A stretch of 35,681 bases of DNA from an uncultured Pseudomonadota bacterium (GTDB taxonomy: Bacteria > Pseudomonadota > Gammaproteobacteria > Enterobacterales > Succinivibrionaceae): the NCBI GenBank assembly GCA_900319705.1, contig ONPL01000009.1, positions 1 to 35,681 of the forward strand. Direction: 5' to 3'. Both the position numbers and the translations under genes were made by a program. Under the pieces are notes generated by a model. It was not told the DNA's origin. It did no database searches and saw nothing but the letters and a program-made list of their open reading frames with translations. Below are positions 17,284 to 26,023 of this stretch, one piece after another (the stretch's first letter is position 1; every line of letters starts with the position of its first letter).

Positions 17284-18231
17284 TCAGTCCATCCGGTACT
17301 GCCGGGGTTTGAGACAGTCGAGGATCCTCTCCACCATCATGGCCTTCTGAAGATTGAAGGCGCCGTTTTCCAGCGTCTGTTCCAGACTCTGGCGGCCCTG
17401 CACATATTCTGCAATATTGCCCAGGGATTTTCTGTTGGCGGTATACCACGGATCCTCCTGCGGGAAATACTCACCGGATACGGCCTCACCGTTGAACGAT
17501 AACGGCAGATAATGCCAGTTGGATCCGGTGGTGAAACTGCCGGAAAGGATCAGCCGCACATCGTTTCTGCCGCCGCAGCTGCCTTCTACTGTAACATTAT
17601 GTGAAATGCCACTTAAGCTTTCATCCCGCCTGCATCGGATTTCAATGAAGGTTCCGCCGGATGAGGTGACACAGATGGTCTGTTCATCGGACCTTACTGC
17701 ACCGCTGTCCGCCGGGATCCGGTGGACAATAAGAGAAATCAGATGGGAGACTGTTTCATAGAACATCTCCTCGGGTGTAAACGGCCGGTTCAGTTCGAGA
17801 TTGTAGGCGCAGTCAATGACAATTCTGCCGATGCGGTCAAACCGGGACAGTCTGTCATAAAAAATACCGATGTCCTGAAGAAACGGATAGGCGTAATTGA
17901 AAAAGATCCCCTCCGGCAGTTCCCGGTACGTTTCAGGGCGTCCGTTATATCCCAGAACCGGTTTTTCACATACAACGGCACACCCCAGCTGCAAAGCCTT
18001 CTTTATAGCGTCACCGTGAACATGTGCAGGTACCGCCAGGGATACCAGATCAGGACCTACCTGCGCCAGCTCTTCGATCGAGGTAAAGGCGTGGGCGATG
18101 CCGTACTGCCTTGCCACCGCACTGCATTTGTCAGGATCCGGAGCCACCACCGCCGCAACCTCATGGCCAAGCTGACGGAAGGCATTGATGTGTACGTGTC
18201 CCCAGTTAAGTCCTACAACAGCTGTTTTCAT
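17284..18231 (-). CDS. Gfo/Idh/MocA family oxidoreductase
   Basis: A 315-residue NAD(P)-dependent sugar or polyol dehydrogenase-like protein. The N-terminal Rossmann fold begins 'MKTAVVGLNWGHVH' and the family's catalytic EKP is at 89-91 ('CEKPVLG'). The C-terminal half is the mixed alpha/beta substrate domain. The ATG at 18231 shares one base with the TGA stop of the upstream cupin gene (TGATG), so the two are translationally coupled; a TTG one codon earlier is unlikely to be the start. The cupin partner suggests a shared small-molecule pathway, but the substrate cannot be assigned. Confidence 0.88.
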   Translation of the reverse strand: MKTAVVGLNWGHVHINAFRQLGHEVAAVVAPDPDKCSAVARQYGIAHAFTSIEELAQVGPDLVSLAVPAHVHGDAIKKALQLGCAVVCEKPVLGYNGRPETYRELPEGIFFNYAYPFLQDIGIFYDRLSRFDRIGRIVIDCAYNLELNRPFTPEEMFYETVSHLISLIVHRIPADSGAVRSDEQTICVTSSGGTFIEIRCRRDESLSGISHNVTVEGSCGGRNDVRLILSGSFTTGSNWHYLPLSFNGEAVSGEYFPQEDPWYTANRKSLGNIAEYVQGRQSLEQTLENGAFNLQKAMMVERILDCLKPRQYRMD

Positions 18232-18743
18232 CAATTCACCGCCTTAACTATAATCGCCATAAATTTAACCCCGTTTTCGCCGGCCCTGGCATAATGACTC
18301 ATGCCCCTGCAGATCCGGTGCAGATCTCCGGCCTCAAGAGTTCTGCAGTTTCGCCGTCCGTCCGGATCTTCACATTCGGCATACATGGTTCCCTCCAGAA
18401 TGTAATAGTACTCCTCGGTATCATCATGACGGTGCCAGCCAACAGAAGCTCCCGGTTCAAGCCAGCTTTCAAGAATGCCGTTGAGATTGCCGTTAAATGA
18501 AAAATGTTCGGCCGTATCCGGCTGTTCGGAGGTTATCCATTTGCAGAAATTGAGTCCGCTACCGTGTTTGGGCTCATTCTCAGGATAATTGTGATTTTCA
18601 TGGGCATTGCGGTAGACAACCTTTTTCATCAGTGTTCCCTGCTTGAAAAACCGATCCTCCACTGATTTTTCAGGGGGATAAATCTGCGGGTGCTGTGACG
18701 AATGGAAAACAGATCCTTCAGTATATTCTTCATGTTCATGCAT
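18231..18743 (-). CDS. cupin domain protein
   Basis: A small protein of about 170 residues with a single cupin barrel. Motif 1 is visible as 'WHRHDDTEEYYYILEG' (two His and a Glu for metal) and motif 2 as 'GDLHRICRGMSHYARAG' (the last His). The N-terminal 60 residues are charged and look disordered. Cupins bind metal and act as isomerases, dioxygenases or sensors of sugars and small acids. It is coupled to the oxidoreductase downstream. Start choice is uncertain: ATG 18743 is used here; a second ATG at 18629 has AGGGA upstream and would give a protein shorter by 38 residues that still holds the whole barrel. Confidence 0.82.
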   Translation of the reverse strand: MHEHEEYTEGSVFHSSQHPQIYPPEKSVEDRFFKQGTLMKKVVYRNAHENHNYPENEPKHGSGLNFCKWITSEQPDTAEHFSFNGNLNGILESWLEPGASVGWHRHDDTEEYYYILEGTMYAECEDPDGRRNCRTLEAGDLHRICRGMSHYARAGENGVKFMAIIVKAVN

Positions 18744-19116
18744 TGACACAGCCGATCTCCCTATAAAACTGACATATAGGAAGTATAAGATAATTTTCTA
18801 GAAAAAACAGATACATAGCTAACAGTCCAATCTGATTATAACGTCAATCAGGAACAGTTGACATGAAAGACTGGATTAAATACTGCCGCGTCCCGGCATA
18901 AGAACCCAGACAAATAAATCCGACAGTTCACTGGAACCGATCCAGAATTGAAATTTTCCCGGCGGTTGCGGCATACTCATACACGCTGACTGTTCCCGCC
19001 GGTTAATCCATCATCTTCCGGCACTCACCGGGCACCTTCACCATCTCATTACCTACCATTCAGCTCCGGGGGCAAAGACAGAAAACGTTATCTCCGGAAA
19101 AATCCTATTTTCCGGT
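18744..19116. other. intergenic stretch between cupin and hybrid kinase
   Basis: These 373 bases contain no convincing gene. The part next to the cupin start is AT-rich and probably carries its promoter. Next to the hybrid kinase stop lies an 8-bp perfect hairpin at 19094-19115. Confidence 0.5.
19094..19115 (-). terminator. weak terminator-like hairpin after the hybrid kinase
   Basis: CCGGAAAA pairs with TTTTCCGG around a 6-base loop, one base beyond the kinase stop on the minus strand. There is no long T-run after it, so termination is only possible. Confidence 0.35.
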
Positions 19117-22100
19117 TCAACCTTTACTGAGCTGCTGTTTATGCTCCGCCTCCCAGATTAACTCCTCCAGCGTACGGAAAAGACGCTCAGGTTCAATCGG
19201 CTTTGACAGATGTGCGTTCATCCCGACCTGCAGCGATCGTTGTACATCCTCGTCGAAAGCATTTGCTGTCATGGCAATGATCGGAATAACACCGGCGTCC
19301 GGCCTGTCAAGGGCTCTGATAGCGGACGCTGCCGCCAGACCGTCCATTTCCGGCATTCTGACATCCATGAGAATTGCATCAAACTGATTTGTTTCACTGG
19401 CGGAAAACATTTCCAGCGCTATTCTGCCGTTTTCAGCGTGGGTTACATTAATCTTTCTGATATACAGCAGTTCTTTAAGAATTTCTGCATTGATCATAAT
19501 ATCCTCGGCAATCAGAATATTTTTCCCCTCAAGCCTGGCTCCTGTTTTCTCTCTTAGGAGATTCATGTTGTTTCTGCGGGCAACACGCTCAAACTCGGCA
19601 AGTACATTTGAGGCAAAAAGAGGCTTGGCCAGGAAACCGTCAACTCCGGAATGAAGTGCTTCATCCATAATTTCATCCCAGTTGAAGGAAGTAAGAATAA
19701 TAACAGTTGTCTCCCGGGCATAAATTTTTCTGATTTCCCTCGCTAATGCAACACCGTCAATGCCAGGCATTTTCCAGTCAAGCAGTACAAGGTTGTAGGG
19801 GCTCATCTTGGTATGCTGAACCTCCAGCATATGCATAGCTTCCTTTCCGCTGTAGCAGGTGTCAGCCATGATCCCCGCCTCATCAAGAACAATGCGGGCA
19901 TGTTCAGCAGCAATTTCCTCGTCGTCAACCACGAGTACCCGCAAATCGTTCGGATTAATCAGCACACCTTCACTGAGATCGTGTGAACTGTTTTTTAGAG
20001 TAAGGGTAACCGTAAAAGTCGTCCCCTCCCCTTTCTTTGAGTCAACTGCAATACTACCGTTCATGATCTCAACAATATTTCTCGTTATTGCCATTCCCAG
20101 GCCGGTACTGCCATACCTGTTGCTGCGGTACCGATCCTCCTGCGAAAAGGCATCAAACACTTTAGGAATAAAATCCTGCTCCATTCCTATCCCGGTGTCG
20201 GTTATTATAAATTTAATAGTTGTCTGATCCCGGTATACGGCCGTTCTTTCAACCTTCAGTGTCACAAGGCCCGGCGGATCTGTAAATTTGATGGCATTGC
20301 TGAGAATATTAATCAGAACCTGCTTGAGTTTCATGTCGTCACCGATATAATAATCTGCAACGCCTCCTGTCACTGAACACTCGTACCTCAATCCCTTTTC
20401 ATTGCACTGCGACATAACCATTGCATTGATCTGCTCAAGCATACCGCGGAAAGAAAACTCCTCACGCCTTAAGATCAGTCGTCCTGATTCGATACGGCTC
20501 ATATCAAGAATGTCATTGATAATACCAAGCAGATGCCGGGCGCTTTCGCCGATTTTCTCCAGATATTCCCCGGTATCTCTGTCAAACTTTCCCCTGCGCA
20601 GAGCCAGACTGTCAAGACCGATTATTGCATTCATCGGTGTCCTTATTTCATGACTCATATTGGACAGGAACGATGTTTTGGCCTTGTTAGCGCTTTCCGC
20701 CACCTTCAAAGCCTCCTCGAGAGCCTTGTTGCGGGCAAGGGTATCACGCATTTGCTCTTCAATATTTGTGAAACCGAGTCCGATTATACGAACAGGACGA
20801 TCCTTTGCTTCATCATCCTGGTTGACACTGGCCATACGGAGCATTTCATAGTATTGAATGCCATTTCTTCTGACAAGATACCGGTACGAAACAACTTTAC
20901 TTTCAGAGAGTCTTTTTCTGATATTATCCGGATTGACGTAATCAAGAAATCCCTCTCTGAAATTTTCGTCAACAGAATGCTCGGCATACCACCTGAAACG
21001 TTCAGTAAAATTAAAATGAACGCCTTCTTCAGTCTGCTCGTCATCTGCCGGATCTTCCCGGTAGCATACGCCGTCATTAAGTTCGAGATCAATCTGGTAT
21101 ACACTGCGATAATCAGATGCCAGTGCGGTAATCATCATATCCTGCTGTTCGCGCTTGTTCTGCTCCTCTATCAGTTCCTGCTGCAGTTTAAGCCGTTCCT
21201 CCAGTTCCTGCTGTCTGGCAATGCTGGTGGCCTCGGCGGTCTTAATCCTTGTCATTTCCGTAACATCTATACACATACCGAGTGTACACAACCTGCCGGA
21301 ATTATCTGTAAATTTGATTTTGGTAGTCTGAAGATTGCGGATTTCAACTCCGCCGGCATCCGGAACATCTTCAAAAAATACATACGGTTCATCCATGGAA
21401 AGCGCTTTTTGATCATCCTCCACAAAATGTCTGGCAGTCTGCTGATCAAAAATTTCAAAATCCGTAAGACCAATCACCTCCTGAGGACTGTTTTTTCCTG
21501 CATACTCGGCAAAGGGCTGGTTGCAGGCAAGATATTTTCCAGTCTCAGCATCCTTGGAAAAACTCATTGCAGGCATATTGGAAAGTAGAGAGGTAACGGA
21601 CGCCATAAGATCTGCAAGTTTTGCCGCCGACTGGATCTGATCGATCAGTCTCCTGTTTTCAGCCTCTGTATCTCTTGCCTCCTTCAGCAGCTGTCTGGTG
21701 TTCAGCTGCTCACGAACCTCACGGTCGACATCCTTGAATCCGAAAACGATCCCCTTCCGGGTGGCGCTCAGACAGATCGAGGCGAATTCAATCCTGCAGT
21801 ATCTCTGTGTTCCTTCTTCAGTCTGCTTGATGTAACCCACTGAATAGATGGGACGTTCCATGGTATTTCTGATCACCTGGGAAAGTTCAACATCATGGAT
21901 AAAACGCCCCCTGTCCACCGGATCCACCCGGTTCTGCGCATATTCAAGCATGATCTGTCTGTAATCCATATCCCCCAGGGCTTTTCTGGCGGAAATCAGA
22001 AATCGCTCATCCTCTCTGCCGTTAATTCTGTAAATTTCAAAATGTCCGGTTTCAAGATCATCAACAAGCCATACGGAACTGTAGGCACGGCTCAGACCTT

Positions 22101-22551
22101 CTATGACAGCACTCCTTGCAGCACGGTCGTGCTCAGCCATCATTTTTTTGTCCGTAATGTCGGAGATAAAAACATAGAACAGACTGCCGTAGGTTTCAGA
22201 TTTGACCATATGGCCGTAATCATCTATCCACCTTACACTGCCGTCCCTCCTGATTATGCGGTATTCAACATGGTCAGATTCATCATCTCTCTCCCCGAGC
22301 TGTCTGACAATCGATTTGGAAATACTTTCATAGTCTTCCGGATGGACCATTCCCCTGAAGGTAAAACCGGTTAAAGCTTTGAAACTGTCAAGAGACTCAC
22401 AACCGAATATGTCAAATACAAAATGGTTGGCATACAGCAGCTGCTCCTTTTCATCAGCCTGGTAGATAAAAAAACCACCGGGAAAATGTTCGCCGATCTG
22501 CTCAAGAACCTCAAGAGCCTCCTGTTCGTGTTCAAAGTGTTTCCCCAGCAT
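19117..22551 (-). CDS. hybrid sensor histidine kinase, multi-PAS with two receiver domains
   Basis: A 1144-residue soluble sensor kinase. From the N-terminus: about four PAS-like modules in residues 1-600 (for example 'EYRIIRRDGSVRWIDDYG' and 'KYLACNQPFAEYAGKNS'), a HisKA domain with SHEIRTP (H634), a HATPase with NILSNAIKFT and DTGIGM, then two receiver domains with phospho-acceptors D925 (LLDWKMPG) and D1063 (LMDVRMPE). No membrane segment is seen, so the signal is cytoplasmic. The start at 22551 is chosen because an earlier in-frame start lies inside the hpt gene; GGGAA precedes it. It begins 13 bases after hpt and is the third gene of the operon. Phosphate would pass H634 to D925 or D1063, then to the separate Hpt. 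Confidence 0.92.
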   Translation of the reverse strand: MLGKHFEHEQEALEVLEQIGEHFPGGFFIYQADEKEQLLYANHFVFDIFGCESLDSFKALTGFTFRGMVHPEDYESISKSIVRQLGERDDESDHVEYRIIRRDGSVRWIDDYGHMVKSETYGSLFYVFISDITDKKMMAEHDRAARSAVIEGLSRAYSSVWLVDDLETGHFEIYRINGREDERFLISARKALGDMDYRQIMLEYAQNRVDPVDRGRFIHDVELSQVIRNTMERPIYSVGYIKQTEEGTQRYCRIEFASICLSATRKGIVFGFKDVDREVREQLNTRQLLKEARDTEAENRRLIDQIQSAAKLADLMASVTSLLSNMPAMSFSKDAETGKYLACNQPFAEYAGKNSPQEVIGLTDFEIFDQQTARHFVEDDQKALSMDEPYVFFEDVPDAGGVEIRNLQTTKIKFTDNSGRLCTLGMCIDVTEMTRIKTAEATSIARQQELEERLKLQQELIEEQNKREQQDMMITALASDYRSVYQIDLELNDGVCYREDPADDEQTEEGVHFNFTERFRWYAEHSVDENFREGFLDYVNPDNIRKRLSESKVVSYRYLVRRNGIQYYEMLRMASVNQDDEAKDRPVRIIGLGFTNIEEQMRDTLARNKALEEALKVAESANKAKTSFLSNMSHEIRTPMNAIIGLDSLALRRGKFDRDTGEYLEKIGESARHLLGIINDILDMSRIESGRLILRREEFSFRGMLEQINAMVMSQCNEKGLRYECSVTGGVADYYIGDDMKLKQVLINILSNAIKFTDPPGLVTLKVERTAVYRDQTTIKFIITDTGIGMEQDFIPKVFDAFSQEDRYRSNRYGSTGLGMAITRNIVEIMNGSIAVDSKKGEGTTFTVTLTLKNSSHDLSEGVLINPNDLRVLVVDDEEIAAEHARIVLDEAGIMADTCYSGKEAMHMLEVQHTKMSPYNLVLLDWKMPGIDGVALAREIRKIYARETTVIILTSFNWDEIMDEALHSGVDGFLAKPLFASNVLAEFERVARRNNMNLLREKTGARLEGKNILIAEDIMINAEILKELLYIRKINVTHAENGRIALEMFSASETNQFDAILMDVRMPEMDGLAAASAIRALDRPDAGVIPIIAMTANAFDEDVQRSLQVGMNAHLSKPIEPERLFRTLEELIWEAEHKQQLSKG

Positions 22552-22564
22552 ACATTTTCCCTTC

Positions 22565-22906
22565 CTATTCAGACAATGCAGCAAGCTTTGCTCTGAGTTC
22601 CGTAATCTGCTGCAGCAGTGTTGAATAATCAGTCTGTGTTGAATTACGAAGAAGTTCGGTAATTTCGCAGACCTTGTCATAAATCGGAGTCAGAGCTAAA
22701 TTTCCCAGTACCCCTTTGAGTGCATGGGCGGCTTCAAAACCGCGCTCCAGATCCCCTGCATCCACCGACTGTTTCAAACTGTCGAACTCAGGCTGATTGA
22801 TAACAAGTCCTACAAGACGCAGATAAAGATTTTCGTTATTCATGCATCTGCCCAGTCCGGCAACGGTATCGGCGCCGAATTCATTAAGTTTTTCTACAGT
22901 TATCAT
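22565..22906 (-). CDS. stand-alone Hpt phosphotransfer protein
   Basis: A 113-residue helical protein with the HPt signature 'AAHALKGVLGNLAL'; the phospho-accepting histidine is H61. It would carry phosphate between the hybrid kinase and the REC-GGDEF-EAL regulator encoded on either side. The ATG at 22906 is chosen because GGAGGAG lies a few bases upstream and only one base separates it from the upstream stop (TAG, then TATG), indicating translational coupling. The in-frame codons before it lie inside the upstream gene. Confidence 0.9.
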   Translation of the reverse strand: MITVEKLNEFGADTVAGLGRCMNNENLYLRLVGLVINQPEFDSLKQSVDAGDLERGFEAAHALKGVLGNLALTPIYDKVCEITELLRNSTQTDYSTLLQQITELRAKLAALSE

Positions 22907-22907
22907 A

Positions 22908-24611
22908 CTACTGCTCCTCCCTACGGATAAACTCTTCAAAATCTTCTGCAGGAACCGGTCTTGAGAAATAAAATCCCTGGATCACCTGACAGCCCATTGA
23001 TTTCAGAATTCCAAGCTGGCTTTCAGTCTCCACCCCTTCAGCCACAACAGGTACATTAAGAAATTTAGCGATACTGATGACAATCTCCACCAGCTTCAGA
23101 CTCTTTTCATCCCTTTCCATATTTTTAACAAACTTCATATCCAGTTTTAAAACATCAAAGCATATAGATGTAATCATGTTTAAAGACGAATATCCGGTTC
23201 CGAAGTCATCCATCTCAATTTTGAATCCGGCACCGCGAAGTGTATTTACGGTTTCAATCAGCTTCTCCGCATTGTCGGCATACGCTGACTCGGTTATTTC
23301 AAGCATCAGTTCATTTGAAGTTATACCGTTTTTCTTAAGAATGTGCTGCAGTTTAACTTCAAGAAGCTGATCAAAAATATCAATACGGGAGACATTAACA
23401 GATACCGGAACAGTTCGACCGAATTTTTTTCTCCATTCACTTATCTGGGCGGCCGCACGGTCCCATACATAGTTGTCGATCCTTTGAATAAGACCGTTCT
23501 GTTCAAATAAAGGAATAAATACACCGGGATTAATCATACCCAGTTCAGAATGCTGCCATCTGATAAGAGCCTCGGCACTGCACAGACGGGGACGATCTGA
23601 AGTAATTTCATACTTGGGCTGATAGTAAACCTTGAAATCACCGTTTTTCAAAGCCACGTCGACATCCCTGATAAGTCTCTCGTTGTAGATTGATTTAAGA
23701 TGAAGTTCGTTATCATAATAGGCCACAGTTGCGGTATAGTCCCCGCTGATCCGGTTGCAGGCAAGTTTCGCCCGATCAAAACGGCCCTCCGGTTCAACCT
23801 TAAAATCTACATTCTGATAAATTCCAGCACGAACCCGGATCTTCAGATCATCTCTGAAGTTGGCCATCTGCCACTGAACCTTCTTAATACAGCTTGTATT
23901 GGCGTCCGAATTCAGGCAGTACACATAAAAAGTATCCCCGCCGGGTCTTCCGGCAATAAAATCCGAACTGCTGAACACAGACTGGATGCAGGAGGCAAGT
24001 TCTTTCAGAACACTGTCTCCGATGCTCCGACCGCACATCTCATTAATCAGATGAAAATGTTCGATGTTGAAAACGATCGCATCCACAGTCTTTCCCTCCC
24101 TGAGACTGTATGCATCGAACCATTTGACATATTCAAAGAAAAAATCGCGGGAGTACAGACCGGTCAGTTCATCATTTTCGGTTAACTTAATCATGGCACG
24201 GTCTTCATAAAGTTTGATGATTCTTTCACAACGGGCAAGAATAACCTCCGGCATGTCGTACGGTTTGCTGATAAAATCCACGGCTCCCTGCCTGATGCTT
24301 TTAACCTCCGCATCCTTTTCAGAAGTCATTACAATAACAGGGATCGCTTTGACAGCAGGATCACTGCTGATTTTTTCCAGCAGTTCGTAACCGCTCATCA
24401 CCGGCATCATCAGATCGAGCAGGATCAGAGAATAATTTACACAGTCAGCATGCAGTTTCTCCCATGCCTCTTTGCCGTCGGCAGCATAATCAACATCGTA
24501 GTCCCGTCCCAGAATGGCACCGAGGATCTCACGGTTGATCTGTTCATCCTCCACAACAAGAACTCTTCTGTTTATGTTTTTGACATTGCTCGATGATAAC
24601 AACATTTCCAT
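22908..24611 (-). CDS. response regulator with degenerate GGDEF and intact EAL domain
   Basis: A 567-residue output protein. The receiver domain (12-130) has its phospho-acceptor at D66 (LLDLMMP) and the conserved Lys in SKPYD. The GGDEF domain has GGDTF at 224-228 instead of GGDEF, so diguanylate cyclase activity is doubtful. The EAL domain keeps EAL (347-349), LEITES, DDFGTGYSSL and AEGVET, the motifs of an active cyclic-di-GMP phosphodiesterase. It is likely to lower cyclic-di-GMP when phosphorylated through the hpt relay. The ATG at 24611 is chosen over an in-frame TTG two codons earlier; AGGA lies upstream. First gene of a three-gene operon with hpt and the hybrid kinase. Confidence 0.92.
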   Translation of the reverse strand: MEMLLSSSNVKNINRRVLVVEDEQINREILGAILGRDYDVDYAADGKEAWEKLHADCVNYSLILLDLMMPVMSGYELLEKISSDPAVKAIPVIVMTSEKDAEVKSIRQGAVDFISKPYDMPEVILARCERIIKLYEDRAMIKLTENDELTGLYSRDFFFEYVKWFDAYSLREGKTVDAIVFNIEHFHLINEMCGRSIGDSVLKELASCIQSVFSSSDFIAGRPGGDTFYVYCLNSDANTSCIKKVQWQMANFRDDLKIRVRAGIYQNVDFKVEPEGRFDRAKLACNRISGDYTATVAYYDNELHLKSIYNERLIRDVDVALKNGDFKVYYQPKYEITSDRPRLCSAEALIRWQHSELGMINPGVFIPLFEQNGLIQRIDNYVWDRAAAQISEWRKKFGRTVPVSVNVSRIDIFDQLLEVKLQHILKKNGITSNELMLEITESAYADNAEKLIETVNTLRGAGFKIEMDDFGTGYSSLNMITSICFDVLKLDMKFVKNMERDEKSLKLVEIVISIAKFLNVPVVAEGVETESQLGILKSMGCQVIQGFYFSRPVPAEDFEEFIRREEQ

Positions 24612-25040
24612 AAACAAATCCTATCCTCTCAAAGCCTTCCAAATTATATCCGGCATAATATTAATATCCTGAGACCTGAAATATGTCAGTTCATACTCCT
24701 CTGATGTTCATTTTCTTTGCATCATCTGTCACGGCTTATCCAGTATACATACACAGACACGCCCGCCGTTCAATGACAGGCGCAGACAGATGTTCATAAC
24801 CGGCTTTTGTTACAAGTATTCACCGAACAAGATCACCCGGTCTGCACAGTAAACAGTTCGGAGTTTCAGACCGTAACATCCCCCGGTTCTGACAGTTCTC
24901 TGAGTACTCCACCCGTGAAGAAAACTCGACCTGACGGTCCTTACAAGCAGGAAACGGGTAAAAAAATCACGGCACAACACTGTCCGTGATCCGTATATAT
25001 ATTTTCCGTTCATGACAGTTCAGCCACCGGCGGGAACCGG
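24612..25040. other. intergenic stretch with promoter region and terminator
   Basis: About 430 bases without a gene. The right part holds the terminator of the binding-protein gene (24960-24990). The left part should hold the promoter of the phosphorelay operon: a TATAAT-like -10 is present on the minus strand at 24648-24643, but its -35 is poor. Confidence 0.5.
24960..24990 (-). terminator. rho-independent terminator of the family-3 binding protein gene
   Basis: On the minus strand ATCACGG pairs with CCGTGAT, followed directly by a run of seven T. It lies about 50 bases after the stop of the binding-protein gene. Confidence 0.85.
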
Positions 25041-25850
25041 TTATTTTTCCGGTTCTGCAGCCGCCTGGGCCTCAGGGTGGATTTTCTTGAAGTATTTATC
25101 AAGAATACGATCCAGGGTACCGTCCTCAATCATCTGATCGAGCGCCTCCTCAATCTTCCTCTGGATATACTGAGGAAGTTTGGCTGAATACGCCATATAG
25201 CGGTCGGTGGTGTCGTTAAGGGTGAAATCGGTCACCACCTGAACGTCATCCGAACTGCCGAGCAGTCTTGAAAAATAGGCAGCCTCCCAGTCACTCGCAA
25301 TTATGGCATCGATCTGACCGGAAACCAGCTTTTTGAACAGATCCAGGCCGTCCTCGGAATATTCCTTGTTGATCAGCGGATCATCATCCAGCCGGTCATC
25401 ATATGATAAACTCCTGATAAGACCTACCGAATAAGAATACAGATCCTGGTAGCGTTTGGTTTTCAGCTGTTTCTTGCTGCTGTGATATACATTCTCCGGC
25501 AGTTTTTCTATATACGGCCAGCTCGGTACCTTGAGTGCCTTCTTTTCACTCAATGACTTGGTCACTCCGGCAAGAATATCGATATTGTTGTTCTCCAGTT
25601 CCACCAGGGCACGTGAATACTCAAGTCTCTTGTATTCGAATTTAAGGTTGGTTCTGCGCTGAATCTCCCTGAATATATCTATATCGATACCGACAAGGAG
25701 CTCCATTTCAAGATCGCTGTTGTACTCGTAATATTTCCACGGCGGCTCAATGAGAGAACCCACCACAACAAAATCCTTTGCACTGGCGGCAAAAGACACC
25801 AGGGCCGCAAGGGAACCAGCCAAAAATTTTTTGAAAATACTCTTGTTCAT
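25041..25850 (-). CDS. periplasmic solute-binding protein, family 3
   Basis: A 269-residue protein with a clear Sec signal peptide (MNKSIFKKFLAGSLAALVSF, cleavage after ASA near residue 24). The mature part fits the amino-acid-type family 3 of binding proteins: 'GIDIDIFREIQRRTNL', 'LVSGQIDAIIASDWEA' and 'YFKK' near the end. It would bind a polar amino acid or similar ligand in the periplasm. No permease or ATPase of that transporter class is adjacent, so it either serves a transporter elsewhere or acts as a sensor. It is transcribed away from sapA across a 173-base region and ends at a strong terminator. The C-terminus is rich in Ala and Glu. Confidence 0.88.
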   Translation of the reverse strand: MNKSIFKKFLAGSLAALVSFAASAKDFVVVGSLIEPPWKYYEYNSDLEMELLVGIDIDIFREIQRRTNLKFEYKRLEYSRALVELENNNIDILAGVTKSLSEKKALKVPSWPYIEKLPENVYHSSKKQLKTKRYQDLYSYSVGLIRSLSYDDRLDDDPLINKEYSEDGLDLFKKLVSGQIDAIIASDWEAAYFSRLLGSSDDVQVVTDFTLNDTTDRYMAYSAKLPQYIQRKIEEALDQMIEDGTLDRILDKYFKKIHPEAQAAAEPEK

Positions 25851-25951
25851 ATCTCTGTATTTAATTTTAATTGTTGTAATAAGTATCAGTTTTTAGCAAG
25901 CTGTCCGCAGCTCACGCAGCAGAGTTGTCATCCCGGTAACGAGATAAAAAA

Positions 25952-25980
25952 TTAACAAATTGCTCGCAATACATTATAAT
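25952..25980 (+). promoter_or_regulatory. sigma70 promoter for the sap operon
   Basis: TTAACA (25952-25957) and a perfect TATAAT (25975-25980) are separated by exactly 17 bases. Transcription would begin near 25987, giving a leader of roughly 37 bases before sapA. Confidence 0.65.
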
Positions 25981-26023
25981 TTAGCCATATATTCAATAGG
26001 TATAATTTTTTCTCATTTTTGTT

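Noticed and set aside
20533..21588. 351-codon frame antisense to the hybrid kinase
   Set aside because: Shadow of the kinase coding sequence; no motif and no ribosome site.
22552..22680. Longer N-terminus for the hybrid kinase
   Set aside because: The extra 43 codons lie inside the hpt gene, which has a clear HPt motif and a strong ribosome site; residues there are not family-like.
24807..25013. Overlapping short frames in the gap left of the binding protein gene
   Set aside because: They run through the terminator hairpin and show no protein features.
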